Below, piece after piece: positions 26,235 to 35,067 of a stretch of 64,000 nt of DNA. Source of the stretch: RFPW01 sp040401595. GTDB lineage: Bacteria > Pseudomonadota > Gammaproteobacteria > Burkholderiales > Burkholderiaceae_E. The stretch is taken from assembly GCA_040401595.1 (NCBI GenBank), contig JBBAOE010000003.1:62001-126000 (forward strand), read 5' to 3'. Position 1 is the stretch's first letter. Every line of letters starts with the position of its first letter. The notes under the pieces are model-generated. The model did not search any database. It saw only the letters and a program-made list of their open reading frames with translations, and had not been told where the DNA came from. A program made the translations under genes and the position numbers.

Positions 26235-27839
26235 TCAGGCCATCAACTCTAGGCGCTGCAGCAGCCCGACGGTGGAGCTGTCGAGGTCGGACCGGCTACG
26301 CGTTGGGTTCGTCATCCGCGCCTCGACATCGAGCGCCAGCGTTTTACCCAGCTCGACGCCCCACTGATCGAACGCATTGATGCCCCAGATGGCGGCGCTG
26401 GTGAAGACCCGGTGCTCATGCAGCGCGACCAGGGCACCGAGCGTTCTTGGGTCAAGCCGCTCGATCAGGAGGGTCGTGCTTGGACGGTTACCCCGAAAGG
26501 CCCGTTGTTTGGATACAGCGACCATCTCCGCCGAGGGCGATGGGCCGGCCTCGGCCAGGACTTCTTCCAGGCTGCGCCCGATCATCAGCGCACGGGACTG
26601 AGCCAGGGCATTGGCGAGCAGGGTCCGGTGCGAGTCGGCGTGCGCATGGTCAGGACGAGCTACCACGATGAACTCGACCGGAATCCGGTCGGTACCCTGG
26701 TGCAGCATCTGAAAGTAGGAATGCTGTCCGTTGGTACCGGGTTCGCCCCAGAGAACGGGTGCGGTACCCACCGCCATCGGACGGCCCTCCCGGTCGACCC
26801 ACTTGCCATTACTTTCCATCTCCAGTTGCTGCAGATAAGCCGGCAGACGGCGCAGACCATGGTGGTAGGGGGCGATACTGCGCGAATCGAAACCATGGAA
26901 ATTGCGATACCAGACATCGATCAGGCCCAGGAGCATCGGCAGGTTGTTGGCCGGATCGGCCTGCGCAAAATGCAGGTCCATGGCATGGGCACCATCGAGC
27001 ATCGCCTGAAAACCGTCTCGACCCAGAGCGATGGCGATTGAGAGGCCAATTGCGGACCACATCGAGTAGCGCCCACCCACCCAGTCCCAGAACTGGAATA
27101 CGGTCCCCATTCCATGCGTGCGGGCGGCTTCAGGGTTGGCCGTGACGCCGACAAAGTGCGAGCGCAGGTCGGTGACGCCCTGAGCACGGGCCCAGTCCAT
27201 GGCCAGTTGGGCGTTGACCAGCGTTTCCCGGGTACCAAAGGTTTTCGACGAGACCAGAAACAGCGTGCGCGCGGCGTCGAGACCATCCAACGTGGTGTCG
27301 AGATCGTGGGCGTCGACGTTGGCGACGAAGTGGAAGCGGATCGTTGGGGTGACATGCGGATGCAGCGCCGCGACCGCCATTTGTGGCCCAAGGTCGGAGC
27401 CCCCGATACCAATATTGACCACATCCGTGATCTTGCCCTCGGCCCGGACCTGTTCGGCAAAGGCCAGGAATGCGGCTGCTTCGGTGCGGGCAAGTGCGGC
27501 GGCGGCATCGTCCGAAGGGGCTCCTGCGGGGGTGCGCAGCGCAGTGTGGCGCACCGAGCGATGCTCGGTGCTGTTGATGGGGTCACCACGCAGCATGGCG
27601 TCGCGTCGCTCGGTCACCCCGCGATCTGCCGCGAGTGCGAGCAGCGCATCGCGGATTTCTTCGTCCCAGAGGTGTTTGGAGAGATCGCCAAACACCATCG
27701 GGGCTTCTATGGCGAGTTGCGCGCTGCGCTGAGGATGGTCATGAAAGGCCTGCCGCAGGTCAAAGTCCCGGCCTCGGGTATCGAACAGGCTCTGCAGGTG
27801 ATGCCAGGCGAGGGTTTGATCGCAGGGGGGCAGGCTCAT
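26235..27839 (-). CDS. pgi: Glucose-6-phosphate isomerase
   Basis: This 534-residue cytoplasmic enzyme interconverts glucose 6-phosphate and fructose 6-phosphate. The signatures GIGGSDLGPQMA, FLVSSKTFGTRETL and GGRYSMWSAIG are present, as is the catalytic-Glu segment PVLWGEPGTNGQHSYFQ. Near the C terminus NAFDQWGVELGK carries the second family signature. Length is normal. It diverges from zwf across a 296-base intergenic region that contains a HexR-type palindrome. Downstream on the same strand are two unknown genes with essentially no spacing. Confidence 0.97.
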   Translation of the reverse strand: MSLPPCDQTLAWHHLQSLFDTRGRDFDLRQAFHDHPQRSAQLAIEAPMVFGDLSKHLWDEEIRDALLALAADRGVTERRDAMLRGDPINSTEHRSVRHTALRTPAGAPSDDAAAALARTEAAAFLAFAEQVRAEGKITDVVNIGIGGSDLGPQMAVAALHPHVTPTIRFHFVANVDAHDLDTTLDGLDAARTLFLVSSKTFGTRETLVNAQLAMDWARAQGVTDLRSHFVGVTANPEAARTHGMGTVFQFWDWVGGRYSMWSAIGLSIAIALGRDGFQAMLDGAHAMDLHFAQADPANNLPMLLGLIDVWYRNFHGFDSRSIAPYHHGLRRLPAYLQQLEMESNGKWVDREGRPMAVGTAPVLWGEPGTNGQHSYFQMLHQGTDRIPVEFIVVARPDHAHADSHRTLLANALAQSRALMIGRSLEEVLAEAGPSPSAEMVAVSKQRAFRGNRPSTTLLIERLDPRTLGALVALHEHRVFTSAAIWGINAFDQWGVELGKTLALDVEARMTNPTRSRSDLDSSTVGLLQRLELMA

Positions 27840-28063
27840 GATGTTGCATCCTTTGTGTGGCTGCCGAACAGGGGATCGCTCAGACTCTGTTCAGGATAGT
27901 GAACTCCGCCATTTTCGCCGATTTTTCGGGAGTTGGAAGGTCGCGTGTGGTCAGTGTCGAGTAACGACGGGCGCGTTGCGCGGATTTGAGTGGCTGCCAA
28001 TGGCTATCAGACACTCGACAGGCTGGGTCGAGTTGCGTTTTGTAATCAAGAAATGTTTTTACA

Positions 28064-28078
28064 TGTAATAAAATTACA
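28064..28078. promoter_or_regulatory. HexR-type operator (perfect 15-bp palindrome)
   Basis: TGTAATAAAATTACA is a perfect inverted repeat (TGTAAT / ATTACA around AAA). It matches the consensus known for the HexR regulator of central sugar metabolism in proteobacteria. It lies 57 bases before the zwf start and 225 bases from pgi, and hexR itself is the gene after zwf. The simplest reading is KDPG-relieved repression of zwf-hexR, with possible action on pgi. A further TGTAAT half-site lies at 28041-28046. Confidence 0.85.
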
Positions 28079-28135
28079 TACAAGCTAAAATTCCAATTCG
28101 AGTGGCTTCGTCCAGACGCAAGATCAGAACCTGAA

Positions 28136-29596
28136 ATGACCTACGACATCGTTTTTTTTGGCGCGACCGGTGATCTCACCTGGCGCAAGCTCATGCCCGC
28201 GCTCTTTGAAGCCTTTCGTCACGGTGGGGCTCCGCAGGGCGGGCGGATTCTCGGGGTGGCTCGTGAGGCCCGTGACACCGACGGTTATCGGGAATTGCTT
28301 TGGGAACGGTTTCAGGGCCTCGCCTGGGACACCTGGCCTGACCGGGCGGAGTTCGATCGGTTTGCTCAGACGATCGAGTATCAGCGCTTTGATATTACGG
28401 ATCAGAACAGTTTCTCCACGCTGGCGGCCTGGATTCGCCAGCGCGATGCCGATGCGGTCGTCATGTATCTGGCGACCGCGCCAAACCTCTTCGTGCAAGC
28501 CTGCGAAGGACTCGCGGCGGTCGGACTCAACGAATCGCGAGTCCGAGTCGTTCTGGAAAAACCGCTTGGCCACGATCTGGCGTCGGCGCGCGAAATTAAC
28601 GACGCAGTGCGGCGTTTGTTCACTGAGCGACAGATTTTTCGGATCGACCACTACCTGGGTAAGCAGTCGGTCCAGAATCTCATGGCGCTTCGCTTTGGAA
28701 ACGCACTGTTTGAGCCATTGTGGCGCCGCGAAGCCATCGCGGATGTGCAGATCACCATTGCTGAAGACCTGGGTGTCGAAGGGCGTGGGGCCTATTACGA
28801 GCGCAGTGGGGCGTTGCGCGACATGATGCAGAACCATTTGCTGCAGTTGCTCTGCATCGTCGCCATGGAACCCCCTGCCAGTAACGACGCCGATTCCATT
28901 CGGGATGAAAAACTGAAGGTTTTACGTTGCCTTAAACGCTTTACTCCGGGGACCGTGAGCACGAACGTCGTGCGTGGACAATACCGCGCCGGTGTCGCTG
29001 GGGGGGGCGCCGTGCCGGGCTATCTGGAGGAGCCTGGGGTTGATCCCGACAGTCGAACCGAGACGTTTGTTGCGGTGCGCACCGAAATCGAAAACTGGCG
29101 CTGGGCCGGCGTGCCTTTTCTGTTGCGCACGGGGAAACGCTTGGGTACCCGGGGGGCCGAGATCGTCATCAATTTTCGCCCGGTCCCGCATCCCATTTTT
29201 GAAGGGACTGAAGCGCCTGCGCGCAATCGACTGGTCATCTCGCTCCAGCCCGACGATACGATCGAACTGCACCTCCTTGCAAAGGCGTCCAATCGGGCCA
29301 AGGCTGAGCAGGGCCGTCTGGTTCCCGTGAAGCTGGACCTGGATTTTCGCCAGACCTTCGGGACTCAGACGATCGAAGCCTATGAACGCTTGCTCCGTAA
29401 AGTGATCGCCGGACGACTCGATCTGTTCGTGCGCTTCGACGAGCAGATGGCGGCGTGGGAATGGGTTGCCCCGATTCTGGACGCCTGGGCTCAGGATTCA
29501 ACACCACCCCGACCCTATTCGGCAGGATCCTGGGGACCACCCGGCGCCAGTGCCCTGGCGGCGCGGGACGGCTCGAGTTGGCCCGAGGAACTCTGA
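28136..29596 (+). CDS. zwf: Glucose-6-phosphate 1-dehydrogenase
   Basis: This 486-residue enzyme oxidises glucose 6-phosphate to 6-phosphogluconolactone, feeding the pentose phosphate and Entner-Doudoroff routes. The N-terminal FFGATGDLTWRKLMPALF is the NAD(P) fold, and VLEKPLGHDL contains the conserved Lys-Pro. RIDHYLGKQSVQNLMALRF holds the catalytic His and the family signature, and EDLGVEGRGAYYERSGALRD follows. The gene is preceded by the HexR operator and followed 14 bases later by hexR, so regulation by its own neighbour is likely. No gene for 6-phosphogluconate dehydratase or KDPG aldolase is in the window. Confidence 0.96.
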   Translation: MTYDIVFFGATGDLTWRKLMPALFEAFRHGGAPQGGRILGVAREARDTDGYRELLWERFQGLAWDTWPDRAEFDRFAQTIEYQRFDITDQNSFSTLAAWIRQRDADAVVMYLATAPNLFVQACEGLAAVGLNESRVRVVLEKPLGHDLASAREINDAVRRLFTERQIFRIDHYLGKQSVQNLMALRFGNALFEPLWRREAIADVQITIAEDLGVEGRGAYYERSGALRDMMQNHLLQLLCIVAMEPPASNDADSIRDEKLKVLRCLKRFTPGTVSTNVVRGQYRAGVAGGGAVPGYLEEPGVDPDSRTETFVAVRTEIENWRWAGVPFLLRTGKRLGTRGAEIVINFRPVPHPIFEGTEAPARNRLVISLQPDDTIELHLLAKASNRAKAEQGRLVPVKLDLDFRQTFGTQTIEAYERLLRKVIAGRLDLFVRFDEQMAAWEWVAPILDAWAQDSTPPRPYSAGSWGPPGASALAARDGSSWPEEL

Positions 29597-29610
29597 GCAG
29601 GACTCTGTTC

Positions 29611-30468
29611 ATGGATGTGATCGAAAGGGTCAGGGCAGCGTTGGGCACCCTTTCCGAAGCCGAGGGTAAAGTCGCCCTGGTCGTGATTGCCGATCCGCGT
29701 GGTTTTGCGCAGATGCCGGTTGACGAGCTGGCCGCTCGAGCTGGCGTGAGCAAACCCACGGTGGTTCGTTTTTGTCGCAGGATCGGATTTTCTGGGCTGC
29801 GCGATTTCAAACTGCGTCTGGGCGTGCGTTCGCCCGAGGGCGTTCCCTTTGTCCACCGAAGGGTGCAGGAGGATGACTCGACTTCTCAGTTGATCGCCAA
29901 CGTGATCGACAATGCCGTTGCGGCCATTCAGGCGTTTCGTGATCAGGCGGTCGAGGCAACCTATGAGCGTGCCATCGAGGCCCTGAAACGCACAATCCGG
30001 GCTGGTGGGCGAGCTGAGTTTTGGGGTGTCGGCAATTCCGGCATCGTGGCCCAGGACGCGCAGCATAAATTTTTTCGCCTGGGCGCTCACGCCGTTGCCT
30101 ATGCGGATGGCCATTTGCAATTGATGGCTGCGACGATGCTTGGCCAAGAGGATTGTGCGCTGATCATCTCCAACTCGGGGCGTAGTCGCGACGTGATCGA
30201 GGCGGCCGAACTCGCCCGCCGCAAGGGCGCCACAACGATTGCGATCACCGCGAGCATGTCGCCCCTGGCACGTCAGGTTGACATCGTGCTGGCTGCAGAC
30301 CACCCGGAACATCATGAACATTACAGTCCAATGGTCTCGCGCTTGCTGCATCTGAGCATTGTCGACGTGCTTGCAACCGGCGTTGCGCTGCGCCTTGGGC
30401 CACGGCTTCGGGTTTCGTTGGCCGACATGAAACGACAGTTACGTCGTCGCTACCTCGAACACGGGTGA
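29611..30468 (+). CDS. hexR: HexR family transcriptional regulator (RpiR-type HTH plus SIS)
   Basis: This 285-residue regulator has an N-terminal RpiR-type helix-turn-helix (DELAARAGVSKPTVVRFCRRI) and a C-terminal SIS sugar-phosphate-binding domain. The SIS domain starts near RAEFWGVGNSGIVAQDAQHK and contains IISNSGRSRDVIEAAELAR. HexR proteins bind 2-keto-3-deoxy-6-phosphogluconate and control zwf, edd and eda. Its place directly after zwf and the perfect palindrome upstream of zwf support the assignment. The ATG at 29611 was chosen with AGGA 8 bases upstream; longer in-frame extension overlaps zwf and matches nothing in the family. Confidence 0.93.
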   Translation: MDVIERVRAALGTLSEAEGKVALVVIADPRGFAQMPVDELAARAGVSKPTVVRFCRRIGFSGLRDFKLRLGVRSPEGVPFVHRRVQEDDSTSQLIANVIDNAVAAIQAFRDQAVEATYERAIEALKRTIRAGGRAEFWGVGNSGIVAQDAQHKFFRLGAHAVAYADGHLQLMAATMLGQEDCALIISNSGRSRDVIEAAELARRKGATTIAITASMSPLARQVDIVLAADHPEHHEHYSPMVSRLLHLSIVDVLATGVALRLGPRLRVSLADMKRQLRRRYLEHG

Positions 30469-30576
30469 GATCGCGCTGCCGATCCCTAACGGTCAAGGAC
30501 CGCAGATTCGTCTGAATTTTTTCAAGAACCTCCTGAGTTCGGTAGAGTGGTGCGCAGTGATCGCATGAGGCCAACC

Positions 30577-31479
30577 ATGACCACCCCGACCGTGCTCCCC
30601 TTTGACGTACTCAGTCCCCACCGTGCGCGGATCGGTGAATCACCGCTGTGGTCGGTGGCCGAACAGTGCTTGTATTGGGTCGACATTGAAGGCCGCTCGT
30701 TGCAGCGATTTGAATGGGCTGCCAAACGTCTCTCGCAGTGGGCATTGAGCGAACGAGCCGGTTCTATTGCGCTGCGTCTGGGCGGAGGATTGCTCGCCGC
30801 CATGGAAACCGGGATCTTCCATTTGACCCCGGGACCAGCTGGTGAGATCGCTACTGAGCGGATTCACCCGATCGAATTTTCCCGAACCGATATGCGTTTC
30901 AACGACGGTCGCTGCGACCGAGCCGGTCGCTTCTGGGTCAGTAGCATGGTGCTCGACACCAGTTTGGGGGTTCCGGCTGGCGCCTTGTTTCGCTGCGATG
31001 CCACCGGCCTGTCGGGTCCTTTGCTGGAGGGGTTGATGACCGGTAACGGTCTCGCTTTTAGCCCGGGTGGGCAGACCCTCTACCTCGCGGAATCGAATCG
31101 AAGCGTTCAGAAAGTCTGGGCCTTTGATTTGAATGCGGCAGGTGAACTCTCGCGGCAACGGGTTTTCGCCGATTTTTCACCCCTCCCCGGTCGACCCGAC
31201 GGCGCTGCCGTCGATGCAGAAGGGTTCTACTGGGTGTGTGCGACCGACGCTGGCCAGGTTCACCGTTTCACGCCGGACGGCGTGCTCGAGCGCTCACTTG
31301 CCGTGCCCTTCGCAAAGCCAACCACCTGCGTGTTCGGGGGGCCTGGACTGGATTTGCTGTTCGTTGCCTCGCTCCAGACCGCAAAACCGGTGGAGGGCTT
31401 CGACCCGGCGTTGGCCGGGTCAGTCATCGTGATGCGACCCGGTGTGCACGGCCTTCCCGAGTCGCTGTTCCAGGGCTAA
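30577..31479 (+). CDS. SMP-30/gluconolactonase/LRE family protein
   Basis: This 300-residue six-bladed beta-propeller resembles sugar lactonases. Conserved metal-site and blade motifs are visible: the early IGESPLWSVAEQCLYWVDIEG (the metal Glu in GESP), FNDGRCDRAGRFWVSSM, LMTGNGLAFSPGGQTLYLAES and GRPDGAAVDAEGFYWV. It likely hydrolyses an aldonolactone. Its place after zwf-hexR makes 6-phosphogluconolactone or gluconolactone attractive substrates, though SMP-30 enzymes usually prefer unphosphorylated sugars. The ATG at 30577 has GAGG 7 bases upstream. It may be transcribed with zwf-hexR (108-base gap). Confidence 0.87.
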   Translation: MTTPTVLPFDVLSPHRARIGESPLWSVAEQCLYWVDIEGRSLQRFEWAAKRLSQWALSERAGSIALRLGGGLLAAMETGIFHLTPGPAGEIATERIHPIEFSRTDMRFNDGRCDRAGRFWVSSMVLDTSLGVPAGALFRCDATGLSGPLLEGLMTGNGLAFSPGGQTLYLAESNRSVQKVWAFDLNAAGELSRQRVFADFSPLPGRPDGAAVDAEGFYWVCATDAGQVHRFTPDGVLERSLAVPFAKPTTCVFGGPGLDLLFVASLQTAKPVEGFDPALAGSVIVMRPGVHGLPESLFQG

Positions 31480-31480
31480 A

Positions 31481-31582
31481 TCAGACGGCAGCGAGGGACT
31501 GATCGAGGTCGGCAATCAGATCGTCGATCTGTTCGATTCCCACCGATATGAACCAGGCGCGTGAAACGCTGCCTGGCGGGGC
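31481..31582 (-). pseudogene. Fragment of a Cys/Met-metabolism PLP enzyme C terminus
   Basis: The minus-strand frame ending at 31481 reads PGSVSRAWFISVGIEQIDD then LIADLDQSLAAV and a stop. The second half is nearly the standard last 20 residues of MetY, cystathionine gamma-lyase or methionine gamma-lyase proteins (RLSVGIEHIDDLIADLDQAL). The frame cannot be followed further upstream, where the gamma carbonic anhydrase leader lies. It is best seen as a leftover tail of a deleted gene. A chance match is possible given the short length. Confidence 0.45.
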
Positions 31583-31652
31583 TGCGGTCGGGACTTTCCC
31601 TTGGTCGCGTTATCCTCGCGGTCGGAACGTCGAAAATCAGGGAGACTTTGCG

Positions 31653-32180
31653 ATGGCGATTTATGCGTTGGACGGTATCGAGCCGCAAATTGCGGCGACG
31701 GCCTGGGTGGCCGAAGGCGCTACGGTGATCGGCAACGTCATTCTGGGTGAGCATGTGAGCATCTGGCCCGGCGCTGTGCTGCGCGGGGATCAGCCTGAGC
31801 CGATCACGATTGGCGCGCGGTCGAACATCCAGGACGGCAGTGTCTTGCACTCCGATAGCGGTCAACCGTTGACGATTGGCGAGGGGGTTACGGTCGGACA
31901 TCAGGTCATGCTGCACGGTTGCACGATCGGCGATGGTTCGCTCGTTGGGATCGGGGCCATCGTGCTGAACGGCGCCCGGATTGGACGCAGTAGCCTGATT
32001 GGTGCTGGGGCGTTGGTGACGGAGGGGAAGGTGTTCCCTGACGGCGTGTTGATCATTGGCGGTCCAGCCAAAGTAGCCCGCGATCTGACGCCAGAACAGA
32101 TTGAAGGTCTGCGCGGCAGTTCCGCCGGGTATGTCCAAAACGGCGAGCGGTTTCGCAATGGGTTGAAGCGAATCGGATGA
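31653..32180 (+). CDS. Gamma-class carbonic anhydrase-like hexapeptide protein (YrdA type)
   Basis: This 175-residue left-handed beta-helix protein has repeated hexapeptides (VIGNVILGEHVSIWPGAVLR and more). The three putative zinc histidines are present: His66 in VLHSDSG, and His83 and His88 in VGHQVMLHG. Members bind zinc or iron and some have carbonic anhydrase activity, while many are unassayed. The ATG at 31653 follows AGGGAG. It lies between SMP-30 and hutU and has no obvious operon partner, although hutU begins only 61 bases after its stop. Confidence 0.85.
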   Translation: MAIYALDGIEPQIAATAWVAEGATVIGNVILGEHVSIWPGAVLRGDQPEPITIGARSNIQDGSVLHSDSGQPLTIGEGVTVGHQVMLHGCTIGDGSLVGIGAIVLNGARIGRSSLIGAGALVTEGKVFPDGVLIIGGPAKVARDLTPEQIEGLRGSSAGYVQNGERFRNGLKRIG

Positions 32181-32241
32181 GCGTGGATTGAAGATGGTGA
32201 TTGCCCCGTTCTTGACGGGTGCCTTGAAATAGAGGGTTTGA

Positions 32242-33966
32242 ATGACGGATCTCTCCAACGTGTCGACGGCGTCCCAGCGGGCAAGCCTTGCGCAGCCCAG
32301 GGTCGTTCGTGCTGCCCGCGGCAGCACCTTGCATTGCCGTAACTGGTTGATCGAGGGCGCCTGGCGGATGATTCAGAACAATCTGGATCCCGAGGTCGCG
32401 GAGAATCCCCAAGCCCTTGTGGTGTACGGCGGGATCGGCAAGGCAGCGCGAAACTGGGATTGCTTCGAGGCCATCCTCAAGGCCCTCGAAGCGCTCGCAC
32501 CCGACGAGACCCTGCTGATTCAATCGGGCAAACCCGTCGGGGTTTTTCGTACCCATGAAGATGCGCCGCGGGTACTGATCGCCAACTCCAATCTGGTGCC
32601 CCGCTGGGCCACCTGGGAGCACTTTGACGAGCTCGATCGAGCCGGTCTGATGATGTTCGGGCAGATGACGGCGGGATCCTGGATCTACATCGGTACCCAG
32701 GGCATTGTGCAGGGCACCTATGAGACGTTTGCGGAAGCGGCGCGTCAGCATTTCGGCGGGGATTTTTCCAGACGCTGGATTCTGAGCGCTGGCCTGGGCG
32801 GCATGGGGGGCGCGCAGCCGCTGGCGGCGAGCTTCGCTGGCGCGGCGTCCCTGATCATTGAGTGCCAGCAGAGTCGGATCGATTTTCGATTGCGCTCGCG
32901 CTATCTGGATGAGCAGGCAAGTGATCTTGACGATGCGCTGGCCCGGGTCGTGGCCCATGCAGCTGCGGGGCGCGCTGTGTCGGTGGGATTGCTGGGTAAT
33001 GCGGCCGAGCTGCTGCCACAGATCGTGGCGCGCGCGCGCGCTGGCGGAGCTCGTCCTGATCTGGTGACCGACCAGACCTCGGCGCATGATCTGATCAACG
33101 GGTATCTGCCGGCAGGCTGGACAGAGGAACGCTGGCGAGCCGCACAGGCCGACGTCAGTCAGCACACCGGCTTGCGCGAGGCGGCTACGCAGAGCTGCGC
33201 CGTTCATGTTCAGGCCTTGCTGGACTTTCAGGCGATGGGGATCCCGACCGTTGACTATGGCAACAATATTCGTCAGGTCGCGCGGGACGCCGGCGTTTCG
33301 AACGCATTCGATATTCCGGGGTTTGTGCCGGCCTATATTCGGCCCCTCTTTTGTCGGGGCAAGGGACCGTTCCGTTGGGTCGCACTATCGGGTGACCCTG
33401 AGGACATCCGCAAAACCGACGCCTGCCTGAAGACGCTTTTCCCCCAAGACCTCGAACTGCATCGCTGGCTCGACATGGCGGGCGAGCGCATTGCGTTCCA
33501 GGGGCTACCCGCACGGATCTGCTGGCTTGGACTGGGTGATCGGCATCGCGCCGGGTTGGCCTTCAATGCGATGGTGCGCAGTGGCGAACTCAAGGCACCG
33601 ATCGTGATCGGACGCGACCATCTCGACAGCGGTTCGGTGGCGAGCCCCAATCGGGAGACGGAGGCGATGCGCGACGGCAGCGATGCGGTCTCGGATTGGC
33701 CCCTCCTGAACGCGCTGCTCAATACGGCGGGTGGAGCGACCTGGGTCAGTCTGCATCACGGGGGCGGCGTCGGGATGGGCTATTCGCAACATTCTGGTGT
33801 CGTGATCGTGTGCGATGGCTCGGCTGCAGCCGATCGGCGCATTGAACGGGTTTTGTGGAATGATCCAGCGACGGGCGTGATGCGGCACGCGGACGCGGGG
33901 TATGCGCAGGCGCGCGAGTGCGCCCGGGCCCAGGGTCTGAATCTGCCAATGCTGACCGACGTATGA
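32242..33966 (+). CDS. hutU: Urocanate hydratase
   Basis: This 574-residue NAD-dependent cytoplasmic enzyme converts urocanate to imidazolone propionate, the second step of histidine breakdown. Family segments include PQALVVYGGIGKAARNW, FGQMTAGSWIYIGTQGI (with the GTQG motif), LGGMGGAQPLAASF, and GYSQHSGVVIVCDG near the end. NAD contacts are expected around GNAAELLPQIV. The length is slightly above the usual 555-560 because of an N-terminal leader. It opens the operon: an ABC importer, hutI, hutG and hutF follow. No histidine ammonia-lyase (hutH), the enzyme that makes urocanate, occurs in the window. Confidence 0.97.
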   Translation: MTDLSNVSTASQRASLAQPRVVRAARGSTLHCRNWLIEGAWRMIQNNLDPEVAENPQALVVYGGIGKAARNWDCFEAILKALEALAPDETLLIQSGKPVGVFRTHEDAPRVLIANSNLVPRWATWEHFDELDRAGLMMFGQMTAGSWIYIGTQGIVQGTYETFAEAARQHFGGDFSRRWILSAGLGGMGGAQPLAASFAGAASLIIECQQSRIDFRLRSRYLDEQASDLDDALARVVAHAAAGRAVSVGLLGNAAELLPQIVARARAGGARPDLVTDQTSAHDLINGYLPAGWTEERWRAAQADVSQHTGLREAATQSCAVHVQALLDFQAMGIPTVDYGNNIRQVARDAGVSNAFDIPGFVPAYIRPLFCRGKGPFRWVALSGDPEDIRKTDACLKTLFPQDLELHRWLDMAGERIAFQGLPARICWLGLGDRHRAGLAFNAMVRSGELKAPIVIGRDHLDSGSVASPNRETEAMRDGSDAVSDWPLLNALLNTAGGATWVSLHHGGGVGMGYSQHSGVVIVCDGSAAADRRIERVLWNDPATGVMRHADAGYAQARECARAQGLNLPMLTDV

Positions 33967-34071
33967 CGCCCGCTGATTCCCATGTTGGCCCTGGCCAATC
34001 GTTGCCGTTTTGATTTTGTAGCCCCTGACGGCCAGTTCGAACGCTAGCCGTCTATTTTGAAGGAGTCCCTT

Positions 34072-35067
34072 GTGAAGCGAGTCGCCGCCAAACTCTTCCA
34101 TTCCAGCCACCGCTTACCGGGGATTGCCGCCGCAGTCGCACTGGCGCTGGGCATCCAGGGTGTCGCCCAGGCCCAGGCCCAGGAGACCAAGGTCACCATT
34201 GCGATATCGGGCTGGACCGGCTTTGCCCCGCTCACCCTGGCCAAGGAGGCCGGGTTGTTCAAGAAGCAGGGCCTTGATGTCACGATCAAGAAGATCCCGC
34301 AAAAGGATCGTCATCTGGCGATCGCATCCGGTGATGTGCAGTGCGCAGCGACGACGGTTGAAACCTGGGTGGCATGGAATGCAAATGGCGTCGCTACGAC
34401 CCAGATCTTTCAGCTCGACAAGAGCTTTGGCGCCGATGGGATGGTCGTGAAAGGCGGCATCCAGAAGATTGCGGACCTGAAGGGCAAGACGATCGCTGCC
34501 AGCGCCCCGGGGACTGCGCCCTACTTCACGCTAGCCTGGATGCTCAAGAAGAACGGTCTGAGCCTGAAAGACGTGAGCATCGTCAGCCTGGAGCCACAGG
34601 CGGCCGCGAATGCCATGATTGCGGGGACGGCCAATCTCGACGCTGCGATGACTTATGAGCCCTATCTCTCGGCCGTGCGGGCCAAGCCCGAGGCTGGCCG
34701 GATCATTGCAACGACCTTGGACTACCCGATGGTGATGGACACCTTTGGCTGTACGCCCAAGTTCCTTGCAGACAATCCGAAGGCTGCCAAAGGGCTCGCA
34801 GATGGCTACTTTGAAGCCCTTGATCTGATCAAGAACGATGCAAAAAAGAGCTTCGAGATCATGGGTGCCGATGTGAAGCAATCAGGCGAACAATTTGAAG
34901 GTTCGCAGAAATATCTGCGTTGGCAGGATCGCGAGGCTAACCGCAAGTTCTTTGCCGGCGAGCATGCAGCCTTCAGTCGGGAGGCGGCTGACTTGCTGCT
35001 GGAGGCCGGCATCATCCGGCAGATTCCGGATCTGTCCAAGCTGGCGGATACGCGTTTCCTGCAGTGA
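34072..35067 (+). CDS. ABC transporter substrate-binding protein, SsuA/NMT1-like
   Basis: This 331-residue periplasmic binding protein has a Sec signal peptide (cleavage near GVAQAQAQ). The mature protein starts TKVTIAISGWTGFAPLTLA, the first strand and helix of the SsuA/ThiY/NMT1 cluster. Domain markers such as DLKGKTIAASAPGTAPYF and AAANAMIAGTANLDAAMTYEP follow. The start is GTG at 34072 with AAGGAG upstream; a TTG at 34057 is part of that ribosome site region. It lies between hutU and hutI in an operon that has no hutH, so urocanate or a related imidazole acid is the most plausible ligand. This is inference: classical relatives bind sulfonates, pyrimidines or nitrate. Confidence 0.88.
   Translation: MKRVAAKLFHSSHRLPGIAAAVALALGIQGVAQAQAQETKVTIAISGWTGFAPLTLAKEAGLFKKQGLDVTIKKIPQKDRHLAIASGDVQCAATTVETWVAWNANGVATTQIFQLDKSFGADGMVVKGGIQKIADLKGKTIAASAPGTAPYFTLAWMLKKNGLSLKDVSIVSLEPQAAANAMIAGTANLDAAMTYEPYLSAVRAKPEAGRIIATTLDYPMVMDTFGCTPKFLADNPKAAKGLADGYFEALDLIKNDAKKSFEIMGADVKQSGEQFEGSQKYLRWQDREANRKFFAGEHAAFSREAADLLLEAGIIRQIPDLSKLADTRFLQ

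Noticed and set aside
32053..33207. 384-residue minus-strand open frame opposite hutU
   Set aside because: It lies wholly antisense to a clear urocanate hydratase, is Arg/His/Gln-rich and shows no motif; a GC-rich shadow frame.
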